A stretch of DNA of 64,000 bases from Ustilaginoidea virens (GCF_000687475.1 NC_057317.1:4402501-4466500); one strand, 5' to 3'; numbered from the stretch's first letter, positions 10,449-21,983 are shown. The notes: generated by a model not told the origin, from the letters alone. Numbers and translations are program-made.

Positions 10449-13400
10449 TCAGGCGTCAGAGTAGTAGCTGTCCTGAGGGAGCTGGTTCAAAGGCGATGCC
10501 CAACTGCCCGGTCCCCCGGCGACATTGTCTCTTGCACCCTGGACCTGGCCCTGATTCGCAAACCTGGCTCGCTTTTCACGCTCAAACTCGGCCCATCGCT
10601 TCATGGTGATCTTGCTGCTGTCGAATTCGCCTTGATACTCAATACCTGCCTTCTTCACCTTGTCGCCCGCCGTCTTACGCGTGTCGCCCCAGGAAAAGTC
10701 GTCAAACTTCCAAAAGGCATATGTCGGGAGAACAAAGTTCCAGATGGGAAGGGACACCAGGTAGATCAACATCCAGACCACGTAAGACCACGAGTGGGCC
10801 GTGATCAGGATGAGGAGACCCGGGAGACCCAGAATGAGGGCGAGCAGAACAAGAGGGATGATTTGCGGCGGTGAGTTGATGATGGAAGTGATGACTGTCA
10901 GGGGGGGGGGCTCGCGTCAGCAAAGGGGGGGAAAGAAAAAGAAGAAAAAGAAGAAGAAGAAAAGGATCCAAAGGATAAATATGCCGCCTCAAGTCCCCAA
11001 ACTTACCGACGTAAAAGGTAAAGGCAATGGCAGCCGGAAGAACCAGTGTGCCCACCAGTTCGACAAACACGACAAACTGCATGCTAAAGCAAAACGTCCC
11101 GCACAAATCTCGAACCAGAACCAGCTCCATCAGGTTGTGGATGGTCGAGTTGATCCACCGACGTCGCTGGGAGAGCAGAACCATAAACTTGGCGGGTACC
11201 GTGGTTTTGCACACGGCCTGCGGGACAAACACCTGCTTCCGCTTGGGAAACGTCCGCAGCATGAGCGTCGTCAGGTATCGATCCTCGCCGAGCAGGTACA
11301 GGTTCTTCTCGTGCAGCGTCTCCACCACGTTCTCCGAGTAGTGCTCCACCACGTCCGGGTTCGCCAGGATGGGCACCCAGTAGTTCTGGCCACCCTTGGG
11401 CGCCTTGATGCGGTACATGCAGAAGCAGCCGGGCAGGCACGTCACGCCGCCAAACACCGACTCGAACGACTTGGCAAGGTGGTGCGAGATGAAGTACTCA
11501 AACACCTGGATGGCAGTCACCCAGCTCTCCCGCTTGTTGGCAATCTTGGTCTCGCCGCACAAGCCCATGATTTCCGGGTCCTTGACCATGGCCGAGACCA
11601 TGTGCGTCAGGCTGTCCGGGAACACCTTGGTGTCCGCGTCCACCATGAGCACGATCTCGTAGTAGTCCGGCGAGATGCCCGTCACCTTCCAGAGTCCGTT
11701 GAACATTTCATACTCGAGCTCCGTCATCCGCTCGTCAAACATGACCTTTTGCAAAAAGGACATGAGAATGATCTGGCTGTCGCGCTTTCCGCGATTGCCG
11801 GGCTTGCCCTGGTCCGCCTCGTCCGGGGTCCCGCACTTGACAATGAGCATCATGGGCACCCGCTGCTGCCGCTCCGCGGGGATGCGGCTCTTGGTGCCGT
11901 AGTCGTAGAACCCGCAGTAGACCTTGGCCATGTTGTGGCGCTTGGAGCCGCTGGCGACGGCCACGTAGGAAAACGGCTCCACCAGTTCCGGCGGAACCGT
12001 GTGGTCCCTCATCATGCCCAGGCAAACGTCGGGAGTCGAGACAGCCTCGCCCTTGCCCTTGATGATGCCGTCGCAGATCATGACGATGGCCTTGTGGCTG
12101 TGGGGGTAGTCGGTCGTGGCGATGGAGTCGAGCGTTGTGCGGATGCCTTCCTCGCCTTCCGAGTAAGCCGTCACCAGGCACATCGTATGCGCCAGCGGGA
12201 ACCCAAAGGGCATCCAGTCCGACGGCGGCTGCGGCACGACGGCGTCGTGTATGAAGCCAGCAGGACCGGGCCCGTCCGAGGGGCTTGCGGGGCTGGAGTA
12301 GGGATCGGAGCGCAAGAAGCTGGCGCGGCTCTCGTTGGCCTGTCTGTACATGGGGTTCGGGTTGAGCAGAGAGCTACCGGGTCCTTGGCTCGACATGGTC
12401 GTGGGCTTGGGTCGGCCGCCTCCGGGACGGGAATCGGCTCCGTAGACGGCCGAGAAGCGGGAGGTGGTGGGCAGAAATGACGACCCTCGCTTGCTTGTTC
12501 TGTCGGACCCCATGGCGGAGCTGCCCACGTCGCCCGGCAGTCGAGGAGGAGCGCGATAAATGTCTTGAGACCAGTCTTCGATCTGCTTGGCACGCTTCCT
12601 TCGATCCGACGTTTGCGACGTCTTGTCGGCGGCGTACTTGCGGCAGATGAACCACTGGAAGATCAGTGCCAGAACAAACCGCGTGCCGACAACGGACAAG
12701 ATCAGGATAAGAGCGCAGTACAAGACGACCTTGGAGGCGATGCACCCGACAGTCTCGGTGTCGACGAAGCCAACGCGCGTAATCTCCTCGAGACATTGGG
12801 CCACCTGCTTGTCGCCCGACGACTGGAACATGCGCGTGACGTCGCGGCCGCGGATGGCCCTGTTGACCGCACTGTTCGTGTCTCTCAGCACCTTGAACCG
12901 ATCGGGAACGACGACCTCGGTCTCGTTGAACCAGTTGAGCAGGTCGAGGTCGAGAACGCTGCCAGAATATACAACGAGATTACGAGAGACGTTGCGAATG
13001 TCTCTCCACGTAAAGTACACGTCAGCAGTTCCCCTAAGGCCCAGGTAGAAAGCATCTCGAGCGTTGGAAGAGGTATGGCAAGCGTAGCCGAGATAGTACG
13101 GGTTGGTAAAGTTGGGTTTGCTGGAGCCATCTTGGTTGAGCGTGGTGCAGGGGAAGTACCAAGCGAGGTCGGAATTCGAGTTTGTCGGAATGTCAGAGTC
13201 CTGCGTCCTGGTGATGAGGCCCTTGCAGTGGCCGTTGACGTTTTGGAAAAGAAAACTGCCATCCTGGCCGGCGTGCTTTTCGGGAAGATCGTACAAAACG
13301 TTGGCACCTTTTCGGTCCTGCCGAAGCGGAATGCCTTCAGCAGGAGGATGGTGGGAATTCGACAAGTCGTACGCGACGCCGTGAAAAATCATGTAGCCAC

Positions 13401-14265
13401 CCGTCACCCTGTTGATTCTCAACCTCTCTGGCGGGCTGCTACACACGGTAGCGGTGAAACCAAAAGTGAGGAAACCGACAATGGCCATGATGACGAGGAT
13501 GATGCTGATGAGGCCCATCTTTTCGCGCCAGGCCCGGCGCTGAGCCTTTGTGGGTTTGCTGCAGCACTTCAAGATGAAGTCGGGGCACCAGAAGGTGACA
13601 ATGGCGCAGTAGACGTTCCAGGCGCTCGGGGGTCGTATCTGCTCGGGAATGTCGGGCTTCTTCTTGCGCGACTTTTCTCTCCTGCCAGACTTTGTGATTT
13701 TGCTGGATTTGCTGCGATGCGGTTGCGGCCGCGGCCTGGCGCGAACGCGGGACTTTTCGTGGTCGCCGCTCGTCTGCCGACTCTGAACGCCTCCCGAGAG
13801 ACCGCTTTCGGAGAAGCTGCCGTTGGCTTGAGAATCGCCTGATTGCTCTGTGGATGCCTCGAAACCTTCCATGAGGGGATCATTGCCCGTGGAGGAGGGC
13901 ATGGTGTCCATGTTGGCGGCATGCTTGAGATAGTGATAGTTCCTGTGGTCTTTTCCGATTCTGTTCCGCTCCGGACGGATGAGACTTCTCTTGCGATTAA
14001 AGGAGTGATCTGGACTATGTGGCGAAGGGCTTGCGACAGCACGCGCGGGTGACAGAGGGGCAGTCTCTGCAACGGCATTAGGGTTGGAAATAGTCTGGGC
14101 AAGTGAGGAGGCGGATATCCCACGTTGATGCCCAGCTCTGGGGACAGGATGAAGGCCACTTTCGATGTCGTTGGGCCGGGGCCGGGGCCGTCGGGAGGGT
14201 GAGTTCCGGTACGTGTTCGGTTGCTCGTAGACCGGGCTACCTCCCGGAGGTTCGGGAAAAGACAT
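10449..14265 (-). CDS. chitin synthase, class IV (GT2 family)
   Basis: Integral plasma-membrane enzyme that polymerises N-acetylglucosamine from UDP-GlcNAc into wall chitin; counterpart of yeast Chs3. Exon 1 14265-11007, exon 2 10894-10449; the 112-nt intron (GTAAGT donor, GACAG acceptor) falls inside the C-terminal transmembrane block; product 1234 aa, normal for the class. The N-terminal 200 residues are basic and disordered. Two membrane segments (about 240-270 and 520-550) flank an extracytoplasmic loop with several N-glycosylation sequons. The catalytic core holds [20 protein letters not shown] and [12 protein letters not shown] (near residue 1033), the family signature. The C-terminus has several more membrane spans. 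There is no myosin motor, which excludes classes V and VII. A minus-strand CAG acceptor just upstream of the ATG suggests a 5'-UTR intron. Confidence 0.94.
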
Positions 14266-14269
14266 GATA

Positions 14270-14583
14270 CTGCAAGGTGAATGTCAGTTATTAGCCAGAT
14301 ATGGATGGATGCGGTTGAGTATGTGAGGCAAAGCCCGCTCGTGTAAGCATTAAGCATCAAATCCAATGATTGGGGTCTCGAGAGAGGAAAGAGCAGGGAG
14401 ATATGGAGATAGAGCCTGCGTCAAAATGCTCTCCCTCGGTTTCCAGTTGGGCAGCACTTTGGGATGGTGGGAAAAGGATGGTTGACTAGGCATCAAGGAG
14501 CGGCCTTTAACTCGGCATGCATCACCAAGGAAGCAGATTATAATCCAAGTTCCAGGCGGAAAGGGAAAGGCTGGTGAACTCAC
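14270..14583 (-). other. putative 5'-UTR intron of the chitin synthase gene
   Basis: On the minus strand a GTGAGT donor lies at 14583. A pyrimidine-rich CTTGCAG acceptor ends at 14270, four bases before the start ATG. Inference from splice signals only. Confidence 0.4.
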
Positions 14584-15092
14584 GCGGCTAAATCGGTCTG
14601 AGACGGTCGAGCTCGGTAGGTCTTCCTTGTCCCAAGTAGAGAGAGGCCTGTGATTTGATCAAGGGGCGGGCAACGGCTGTGAGAGTCAGGCTTGGATTCT
14701 GAAAGGACTGGCTCTTGATGAGTCGCTTAGTCCTCTCTCTAGAGGCTGAAAAGCAGGTCCACCGTGGTTGAAGTCGGGAGGAACCACTTTCGAGGGAGAA
14801 AGTCTGTTTCACAGAGGGCAAACCCGCCGTTGCAGCCGGCCCGCGGGTGCATGGATTGAAGTGGATGTGCTTTTTTTCTGGTTCTTTTTTTTTCTCCGTT
14901 CGTCTTCTTTTTCTAGTCGGAATGATTTAACAGCAAGGGAGCGAGGAAGACCAGTGGCGCCGAGAAGGAAAAAAGCAAGTCAAAAAAACCCAGATATGGT
15001 CCTTACTACAACGAGTCGAGTCGGCTTTGCCGAGAGACGCAGCGGTTGCCCCTCGTTTGCCGCAACGCCAAGAAAGAAGGAAAGAAAGAGAG

Positions 15093-15123
<31 letters not shown>

Positions 15124-15373
15124 GAGCAACACGACAGGACAGCGACCAACGAAAGTTTGACAGGCAGGCCTGGGATGTGGTGATGCGGGAAGAGGAGAAG
15201 GGATCGATCGCTGCGTCGGGCAGGCCAGGCAACAATTTCCCGTATTGCTAGCTGTGGCTGCGGCGAGGAGAGGCGAGGCGAGGCTCTTGCTCTTGCTGCC
15301 AAGGGAACGCACAAAAGCCACAAAACCCCTGGACAACAGGAGGGGGCGGCACATGGGTACAATAGACATGAAG

Positions 15374-15446
15374 GGACATGGACATGGACGTGGACATGGA
15401 CGTGGGCAGGAACGACAGGAACGACAGGAACGACAGGAACGACAGG
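15374..15446. repeat. two adjacent short tandem repeats (GGACAT-like, then GAACGACAG)
   Basis: Hexamers of the GACATG/GACGTG type (about 15374-15406) run directly into four copies of the nonamer GAACGACAG (about 15407-15446). Not in a credible coding frame. Confidence 0.85.
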
Positions 15447-16260
15447 GCCAACGGACGACGGACCACGGACCACGGGGACGAGGACGACAGCGGGCCAACG
15501 AGCGGGTCGAGGCCAGCCAGCTGTCCCCTCCCAGTGGCTGTGGCTGCCCCTGTGGAGACGCTGTGGGGACAATACGGGTTGGGGTTCGTCCTGGCAGCCA
15601 ATCGGACAATAACGAGTCTGCTATACCAGCGCTTACGTGCAAATTACCTAGAAACTATCACTGCGCCACGCCACCCCTGGATTCCAGCGGAACCAGCTAC
15701 AGCTCGGGGCCCATTTGACAAGTACTGTCACAGAGTCAAAAGGCAGGCCCTGCAGGCCCTGCAGGCTAGGTATGGATTGTGGATTATGGATTATCTTGCA
15801 GTCGCAGGCCACGCACGTTGTTTTGTCGACAAGTCTCATGGCGATGGATGCTTGGATTGGAAAGCATGCCAGAGCACGCAGGATAATCCCGCTCCGGTGT
15901 GTTGCTGCACTCGCGCGCGGGACCTTCATCCTCCATGATAAAATACGAGGGCCAAGTATCGTCGTGGTTGGCTGGAACTGTACCCATACTGACCTGATCC
16001 GCGGAACGAGACTGGAGGTTTTGCCTTGACCCAGACGGTAAATGATTCATGTTTTGCCCAGCCCGTTAAAAGCGTGCGTGTTCGTTCAGGCTGCCTTGGG
16101 TACCTTGGCCCTGTGGCATTTCAGAGGTACCTAACCTGAGGCACGCAGGTACGGTACGGAGTAGACAGGTGTCGATTTGGAGTGCGAAACGAACGACGCG
16201 GCAAAGACGCCTTTTCCCATGTACAGGTGCTCCTGGCAATTAATTCCGGATAGCAGCTGG

Positions 16261-16327
16261 AGGTAGCTGGAGGTAGCTGGAGGTAGCTGGAGGTAGCTGG
16301 AGGTAGCAAGAAGTAGCTGGAAGTAGC
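16261..16327. repeat. 10-bp tandem repeat, unit AGGTAGCTGG
   Basis: Four perfect copies at 16261-16300 are followed by about three degenerate copies (AGGTAGCAAG, AAGTAGCTGG, AAGTAGC). Intergenic, with AGCT repeated every 10 bp. Confidence 0.92.
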
Positions 16328-17219
16328 GTGTTGTGGATGTTGCTTTCGAAGCCGTCCAAGCGATCGGAATCTTAGGGCTGCCATCGCTACTTTGTAAAAC
16401 AAACACATGCAGTATTGTTGTTGCAGTCAGTTCCTTCCGTTTTAGGCAGTGCAACGGCTCCAAGACGAGTGGGGCATAGACTCTGGCTGGACTGTGATGG
16501 AGTACATGGAGATACATTCCAGGGTACGGTTCTCCGTACTGTAGAGTCCAAAATAGCTGGACCGTTTACATTGGGCACTGGTACGGACGAAATATTTTAA
16601 GCTTTCCCTTGCCGGCGTACAAATGGTACCCTGTTACCGAGGAAACCGCCCGAGGTAGGTAGATACGCAATGTAAGCAATGGATCTCATACCAGGTCTGG
16701 TAATTCCATGTTTTTATTCGGAAGAGCTGGATATCGGGGCATGTCGCAGGTGGCTTCCATTGAAACATAGCAGGCAGGCTCCGGACCCAAGACAAACTGG
16801 TCGCTGGTGAGCCGCCGCGAGGCAGGCGCGAAGGGAATAATTGAAGGGAAAGGAGGGGTTGATGACGTAGTGCCTTGCCAGCGTGCATTCAGCTGAAACG
16901 AACCAACCAGACGAAAGAGATCCGAGATTGAAACGTCAACAGCTGGGGTTATGTAGCTAGCTGGTCGGTGCTCGGTGCTCGGTGCTCACAAGCACGTCCA
17001 ACGCACGGACTTGCACCCGTCAATACCGCGAATTGCCGAGCGACCTGAAGAAACATGCCGCCTCGAGCCGTCAGCGTCAGCGTCAGGTCAGGGCTTGCGG
17101 GAGCAAAGGCACCAGAATCCCGCCAAACAAACCGTCGACAACATTGATACATACTTCTTGCTGCTCCCGTGCCGAGACAGCCCGTCGAGAAAAGCGGCGA
17201 GAAATACACAACCGTGGCA

Positions 17220-18897
17220 ATGTCTGCCGTTGCAACGTGCATCCGACCGAGGGCGGTGGTGATGCGCCCGCTCTCCATCGCGCACAATGGCCTCCGGCGA
17301 TATTATTCCACACCGGCCAAAGCTCCGCTGCCTCTCGAGGGCTATCGCGTGCTGGACATGACGCGTGTTTTGGCAGGCGTGAGTCCCAATCCAACCTCCC
17401 GAGTCGCCACCTCCACCCACGTCCGTCAACTTGACTAAAAAAAAACTTAAAAACTTGGGCGACGTCAAGCCGTACTGCACGCAAATCTTGGGTGATCTGG
17501 GGTCAGTCATCTGTCCGTCTCAAGCAAGGGCCCCCACGAATCAACATTCAACATCATGCTCACTCAGCCTCTTCGATCAGTGCCGACGTCATCAAGATTG
17601 AGCATCCGGTTCGCGGCGACGACACCAGAGCTTGGGGCCCCCCCTATGCCGCATACACTCCGCAGTCGAACCTGGACGGACCTGGAGAGGCTGCTTACTT
17701 CCTGGGCGTGAGTTTGTGCTTCCGCGTCTCGCATTCCTTTGCCTTGTTCTCCGCCGTGTGTATCGTTGCGTGTGCGGCTCACGGGAAGACGTCGTCTTCT
17801 GACCCCCATGTTTGGTTCTCAGGCAAACCGAAATAAAAAGTCCCTTGCCCTTTCGTTCCAGCACAAACAGGGCGTCGACATTCTTCACAAACTCGTCGCC
17901 AAGTGCGACATTCTGGTGGAGAATTATCTGCCGGGTACGTTGAGAAAGTATGCGATGGATTATGAATCGCTGCGCAAAATCAACCCAGGCCTCATTTACG
18001 CCTCCATCACCGGATACGGCCAGACCGGCCCCTACGCCAACCGCGCCGGCTACGATGTCATGGTGGAGGCCGAGTTCGGGCTGATGCACATCACCGGCCA
18101 AAGGGACGGTCCTCCCGTCAAGGTTGGTGTGGCCGTCACAGACCTGACCACAGGCCTGTACACCAGCAACAGCATCATGGCCGCTCTCCTGGCTAGATCC
18201 AAGACGGGCAGGGGCCAACACATTGACGTGGCTCTGAGCGACTGCCAAACCGCCACCCTGGCCAACATTGCCAGCAGCTGCCTCATCAGCGGCAAAAAGG
18301 ACTCGGGCCGCTGGGGCACGGCACACCGTGAGTATCTCGCAGTCTTGCCTCGGCTCGTACGTACGAGCACGTCAAGCTAAAAGCCAGGCAGCCTCAATCG
18401 TCCCGTACAGGTCGTTCAAGACCCAGGACGGAGACATTCTCTTTGGCGGTGGAAACGACCGACTGTTTGGCGTCCTGGCCGATGGCCTCGGGAAGCCAGA
18501 GTGGAAGGACGACGCCAAGTACAAGACGAATGCCGAGAGAGTCGCAAATCGCGACGAGCTAGAGTCCGCCATCGAAGCCATTTCGCAGCAAAAGACCACG
18601 CACGAGTGGCTCCGCATCTTCCAAGGCAGTGGCTTGCCGTATGCCGCTGTCAATGACGTGCAAAGCACGCTGAACCACGAGCACACAAAGGCACGCAACA
18701 TGGTTGTGGAAATGAACCACGAGGCTTGCGGCCCGGTCAGGATGGTCAACACTCCCGTCAAGTTCTCCGAAACTCAACCCTGCATTCGCTCTGCGCCGCC
18801 CATGCTCGGCCAGCACACCGACGAGGTCCTGAAAGAGCATCTCGGTCTCGACGAGTCCGAGATTTCCGCACTAAAGGAGCAGGGAGTCGTTAGATAG
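17220..18897 (+). CDS. class III CoA-transferase (CaiB/BaiF family), probably mitochondrial
   Basis: Moves CoA between acyl-CoA and a free carboxylic acid. Size and motifs resemble human SUGCT (succinyl-CoA:glutarate CoA-transferase), but the substrate cannot be read from sequence. Five exons: 17220-17378, 17470-17501 (32 nt), 17581-17707, 17823-18327 and 18392-18897; all joins keep frame; product 442 aa. The N-terminus is rich in Arg, Ala and Ser without acidic residues (RPRAVVMRPL, GLRRYYS), as in a mitochondrial presequence. Family motifs in order are GYRVLDMTRVLAG, ADVIKIEHP, GDDTRAWGPP, LVENYLPG, GYGQTGPYA and GVAVTDLTTG, whose Asp (about residue 213) is the expected catalytic aspartate. 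The C-terminal part has HPSIVPYRSF and GNDRLFGVL. Only the substrate is in doubt. Confidence 0.92.
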
Positions 18898-19236
18898 GCC
18901 CAAGTGTCCGTAGCAGCGAAAAAAAAACAGCGAGGTGCTCTTGGTTTTTCTCCTCGTCTCTGTCTCGTCTCTCTTCCTTCATTCTTCTTTTATTCCTTTT
19001 TTTTTTTTTCCCATTCTCGTGATTCCCACAGCACATGGTGTGCGATGTGTGTCACGTGATGATGCCAGTCGCTACGACGCTTGCCGTCTTGAAGCCCATT
19101 GGGTCGTCATTGATTCGACCTGCTTCCAGTCGAGACGGACGAGTAACAGGTGGTTGAAGATTCCTTCTTCTTCGCAATCCCTTTTGCCCCGCGCAATCGC
19201 GGGGGGAGTCTTCGAGCTGCCCACCTAGACTCAACC
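18898..19236. other. spacer between tandem genes
   Basis: Short 339-bp spacer with T-rich tracts (about 18985-19010). It serves as the 3' flank of the CoA-transferase and the promoter of the next gene. No further feature seen. Confidence 0.5.
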
Positions 19237-20638
19237 ATGGCGCATGGGCCATGGTCTCTGCCCCGAGACCACTGCATGTCACCAACCGTCCCAGATGACG
19301 CTACGGCTCCTCCATCTCCACCTCGTATCGCTCACGCTCAGGTTCAGTCTGTCAGCGCAAAGACGATCGTCACCTCAGCGAACGGACCCCAGGCCCCTGG
19401 GCCTCGGCAACACGCGTCGTACGCACCGCAGTTCAAGGCCACAGCTCAACTCATCTTGAGCCGATTCCGTGCAATGGACAGGGGGCCCGCGTCGAATGTA
19501 CCAGGCCAGACGCCGTCGTCAACCTCGGCAGACGATGCGGGCGACGACAGACCCGACGGGCCAAACCCGGCCGATGAACTGACCGTGGCTTTACCCACCG
19601 GACCGCCTCCTCTGAGCAGCGGTGGCGCATCGTCCTCGCAACACGGTCTGCACCACGCAGCTGCCGTCTCCTCTAGCCTCAAGCGCAAGAGGGATCAGGG
19701 CTACGAAGTCCCAGACTTTACGCAAGACACCGTCTCGTTACCCGCAAGCAAGGCGCCCGCTCGCCAAGCCAATGCGGCGACGTTGCCGGCCGTCAGAGGG
19801 GACACGCGAGCTGCCGCGGACGCTCAAGACACATGCTCGGCCTCCACCACCGACTGTTCGGCGAACCCGTCCTGGCCGAGCACCAGTCGCCCGCCTTCCA
19901 TTACCGACGGAGTAGCCGCCGCGCAGCCGGAACTGGTGGGCTTCTGCGCCGGAGAAGCATCCGACTTCCTCGTGAGTGAAAGCAAACTACTTTGCGGGTT
20001 GCCGGCGGAAACCAGGAGCCCAGCCCTTTTTATTATTATTATTATTATTATTATCATTATCATCATTATTCTCCCCGACGACGGGCTGACATGCAGCCCT
20101 CAAGCGCTCGCGGTACTTTCTGAAAAAGACGCGAGCGGAGCTGCTGCGCATCCTGGCCTACTGCGACCAAATCCGTCCCCAGCTGCTGTCCGACATCCTC
20201 GTCTCCGTGTCAAAGAAGCACCCTGAGCTGCCAATCTTCGACTCTGCCGACTGGCAGAGATCCGTGTCGGACGCTCCCAGCTCTCGCGCGAGCCAGGCCC
20301 TCCAGGGAAGCCGTCCGACCGGCAGACCCAGGCACGGGCACGGGCACGCCGCGACGAATCCCACGGCACGGCAAAGGCAAAAGAACGCCAAGAAGGCGTT
20401 CAAGCGGTTGATCCTCGCGCAGAGCGGGCCCAACGAGCAGGCGGACGAGGAGGACGCCTACGCGGAAGACGAGACTCTTCCGCCGACGTGGCCCAAGGCC
20501 GGTGAGGGCTTGTACGCGAAACTGCCTCCCGAGACGGAGGATAGGGCCTTGTTGATGGACGAAAACGATGATGAGGCGTTCAGTCAGTTCCTCGTGGACA
20601 AGTTTGGGAAGCCGGTTGCTGTACCAGCGTGTGCGTGA
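19237..20638 (+). CDS. hypothetical protein, unrecognised
   Basis: I recognise no family. The start ATG at 19237 has a strong context (CAACCATGG). Exon 1 runs to about 19971, exon 2 from about 20105 to 20638. The product is about 422-426 aa. The N-terminal 245 residues are low complexity, rich in Ala, Ser, Pro and Asp, with a basic KRKR patch near residue 152 that could be a nuclear signal. The C-terminal exon is more ordered: a likely helical segment (YFLKKTRAELLRILAYCDQI), then a Lys/Arg-rich stretch (RQRQKNAKKAFKRL) and an acidic tail. The splice join is ambiguous. GTGAGT needs the acceptor TCAAG at 20104, while a donor 4 nt downstream (GTGAAA) pairs in frame with GCAG at 20096. GTGAGT with GCAG would hit a stop. 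An (ATT)n run fills the intron. Confidence 0.6.
20031..20070. repeat. (ATT)n microsatellite in an intron
   Basis: About twelve ATT or ATC units inside the intron of the hypothetical gene at 19237-20638, close to the 3' splice site. Confidence 0.9.
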
Positions 20639-21080
20639 AAACCCAGGATGAGCGTGCGGTCGTGCGCTGATGAATTCCGCCAAGGCGCCATGTCAAAAGG
20701 TTATCATTAACTCCTGATGGAAATCTGCCATCGAACCAAGTGCCGCGTTCCCCGCCGAGTGATGCCGACTTGGTTGCTTGCCAAGTTTACGCTTAATGAA
20801 TCCCAACACAGAACTGCAGGGACATGATTGAGATGACACAGACTCAGGGCAATGCGATAGTCTAAAAGTACGATATAAATATATATTTAACATTATGGGG
20901 TACATTGCCATTGGCACATCAAGGTATACAAACGCCAGGCCAACCTGTCGGTTACATCTCCGTCCAATAGGAACGCTTGAGATCCTGGCCCGCCAAAAAT
21001 TACTACCTTCCCGTTCTCCCGCTTGCCATTAAAAGGTATAGGTCTATATTTTCCCACGTCATCCACGAGTCCCTCGGCGC
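20639..21080. other. convergent 3' spacer
   Basis: 442-bp spacer between the hypothetical gene (+) and the secreted-protein gene (-). An AT-rich patch (about 20868-20895, ATAAATATATATTTAA) may serve polyadenylation on either strand. Confidence 0.5.
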
Positions 21081-21983
21081 TTAGTGGCAGTGGCAGTTGA
21101 AGGTTGACAGAACGGTCTTGACGAGGCCGCCGACCAGGCACAGCAGGCTTTCGACGACGTATTCGACGATTTGCTGGCCGACACCGATGACCAGAATGAT
21201 CTTGGGCAGGATGCAGAGTCCGACAAGACCGGTAATGTGGCCACCGACCTCACCGACAACCTCGACGTAGTTCTTGCAACCCTTGGTGCAGTAGGCGACG
21301 CAGTCGTATTTGCAGTTGCCGAGGCCGAGCTTGCAGGTAAGACCGTTGACGAGGCCGAGGAGTCCGACGGACAGGTTGGCCTGGACGTCAGCCACGAGGG
21401 TGAGGAGGCCAAAGGCGTTGGTGTTGAAGAGGACGACGGCATCGACCAGGCTCTTCAGGTACAGACCGGACAGGGCGGCGCAAACATTCTTCAGCTCAAC
21501 GCTGATGTTGGCGTTGAGGTCAATCTCCACCAGGGCGGCAACCTCAACCTCAATGTCGGCAAGGGCGACGAAGGTGATGGTGTCGAGGCTGGCTTGGCAG
21601 TACTCGTGTTTGGGGTTGTACTTGACGATCCTTGTGGGGGAGATGGCGCAGAAGGTGCCGAGCTTCACGTTGGCAGTGGCGTAGACGCTGACGTCGGGCT
21701 CTGGCCAGGCACCGGTGAGCTGGGCACCAACGCAGACCTTGGCGATGGGGTCGAGCTTCTGGCCTGGGGCGCAGGAGCAAGACTTGGTCCATGGGCAGTA
21801 GCTCATGGAATGGGGGCAGCGGTAGCCGGAAGCCTGGCGTCTGAAGGCCTCAATGTCAACTTGGGCGTTGACGTCGACGTGGGCAACGGAAGCGACCTCG
21901 ACGTCGGCGTTGACCTTGATGTCGACCTCACCAATGGCGTAGGCAACGGCTGCGAAGCCGGCGAGAGCAGTGAGGAAACGCAT
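21081..21983 (-). CDS. secreted cysteine-containing protein, unrecognised
   Basis: No known family recognised. Single exon of 300 aa. I chose the ATG at 21983 because it opens a textbook signal peptide (MRFLTALAGFAAVAYA), although the frame is open further upstream. Residues about 17-45 and 135-165 show alternating hydrophobic/acidic or polar residues (DIKVNADVEV, ADIEVEVAALVEIDL), which suggests amphipathic beta strands. A cysteine cluster follows the first part (YRCPHSMSYCPWTKSCSCAP), and a second lies near residues 230-250 (CKLGLGNCKYDCVAYCTKGC). The C-terminal 50 residues are hydrophobic and end in CHCH. With the secretion signal this fits a wall-associated or extracellular protein. A TATA box at 22198-22204 lies 215 bp upstream. 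Confidence 0.8.
   Translation of the reverse strand: MRFLTALAGFAAVAYAIGEVDIKVNADVEVASVAHVDVNAQVDIEAFRRQASGYRCPHSMSYCPWTKSCSCAPGQKLDPIAKVCVGAQLTGAWPEPDVSVYATANVKLGTFCAISPTRIVKYNPKHEYCQASLDTITFVALADIEVEVAALVEIDLNANISVELKNVCAALSGLYLKSLVDAVVLFNTNAFGLLTLVADVQANLSVGLLGLVNGLTCKLGLGNCKYDCVAYCTKGCKNYVEVVGEVGGHITGLVGLCILPKIILVIGVGQQIVEYVVESLLCLVGGLVKTVLSTFNCHCH

Larger units (their letters stand above)
14266..17219. other. 2.9-kb intergenic region with simple repeats
   Basis: No supported gene. It holds the putative 5'-UTR intron and promoter of the chitin synthase at its left end, a purine run of GAGA type (about 15075-15125), tandem repeats at 15374-15446 and 16261-16327, and one TACGGAGTA copy at 16155-16163. 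The right end leads into the CoA-transferase gene. Confidence 0.6.

Noticed and set aside
10801..13842. Long plus-strand ORFs (559 and 425 aa) opposite the chitin synthase
   Set aside because: They mirror the coding strand of a clear chitin synthase. GC-rich third positions keep the antisense frame open, and the translations are His/Arg/Val-rich with no domain.
16261..16327. Possible CRISPR-like or direct-repeat array
   Set aside because: Units are 10 bp with no spacers, in a eukaryotic context; it is a simple tandem repeat. The same applies to the arrays at 9551-9796 and 15374-15446.
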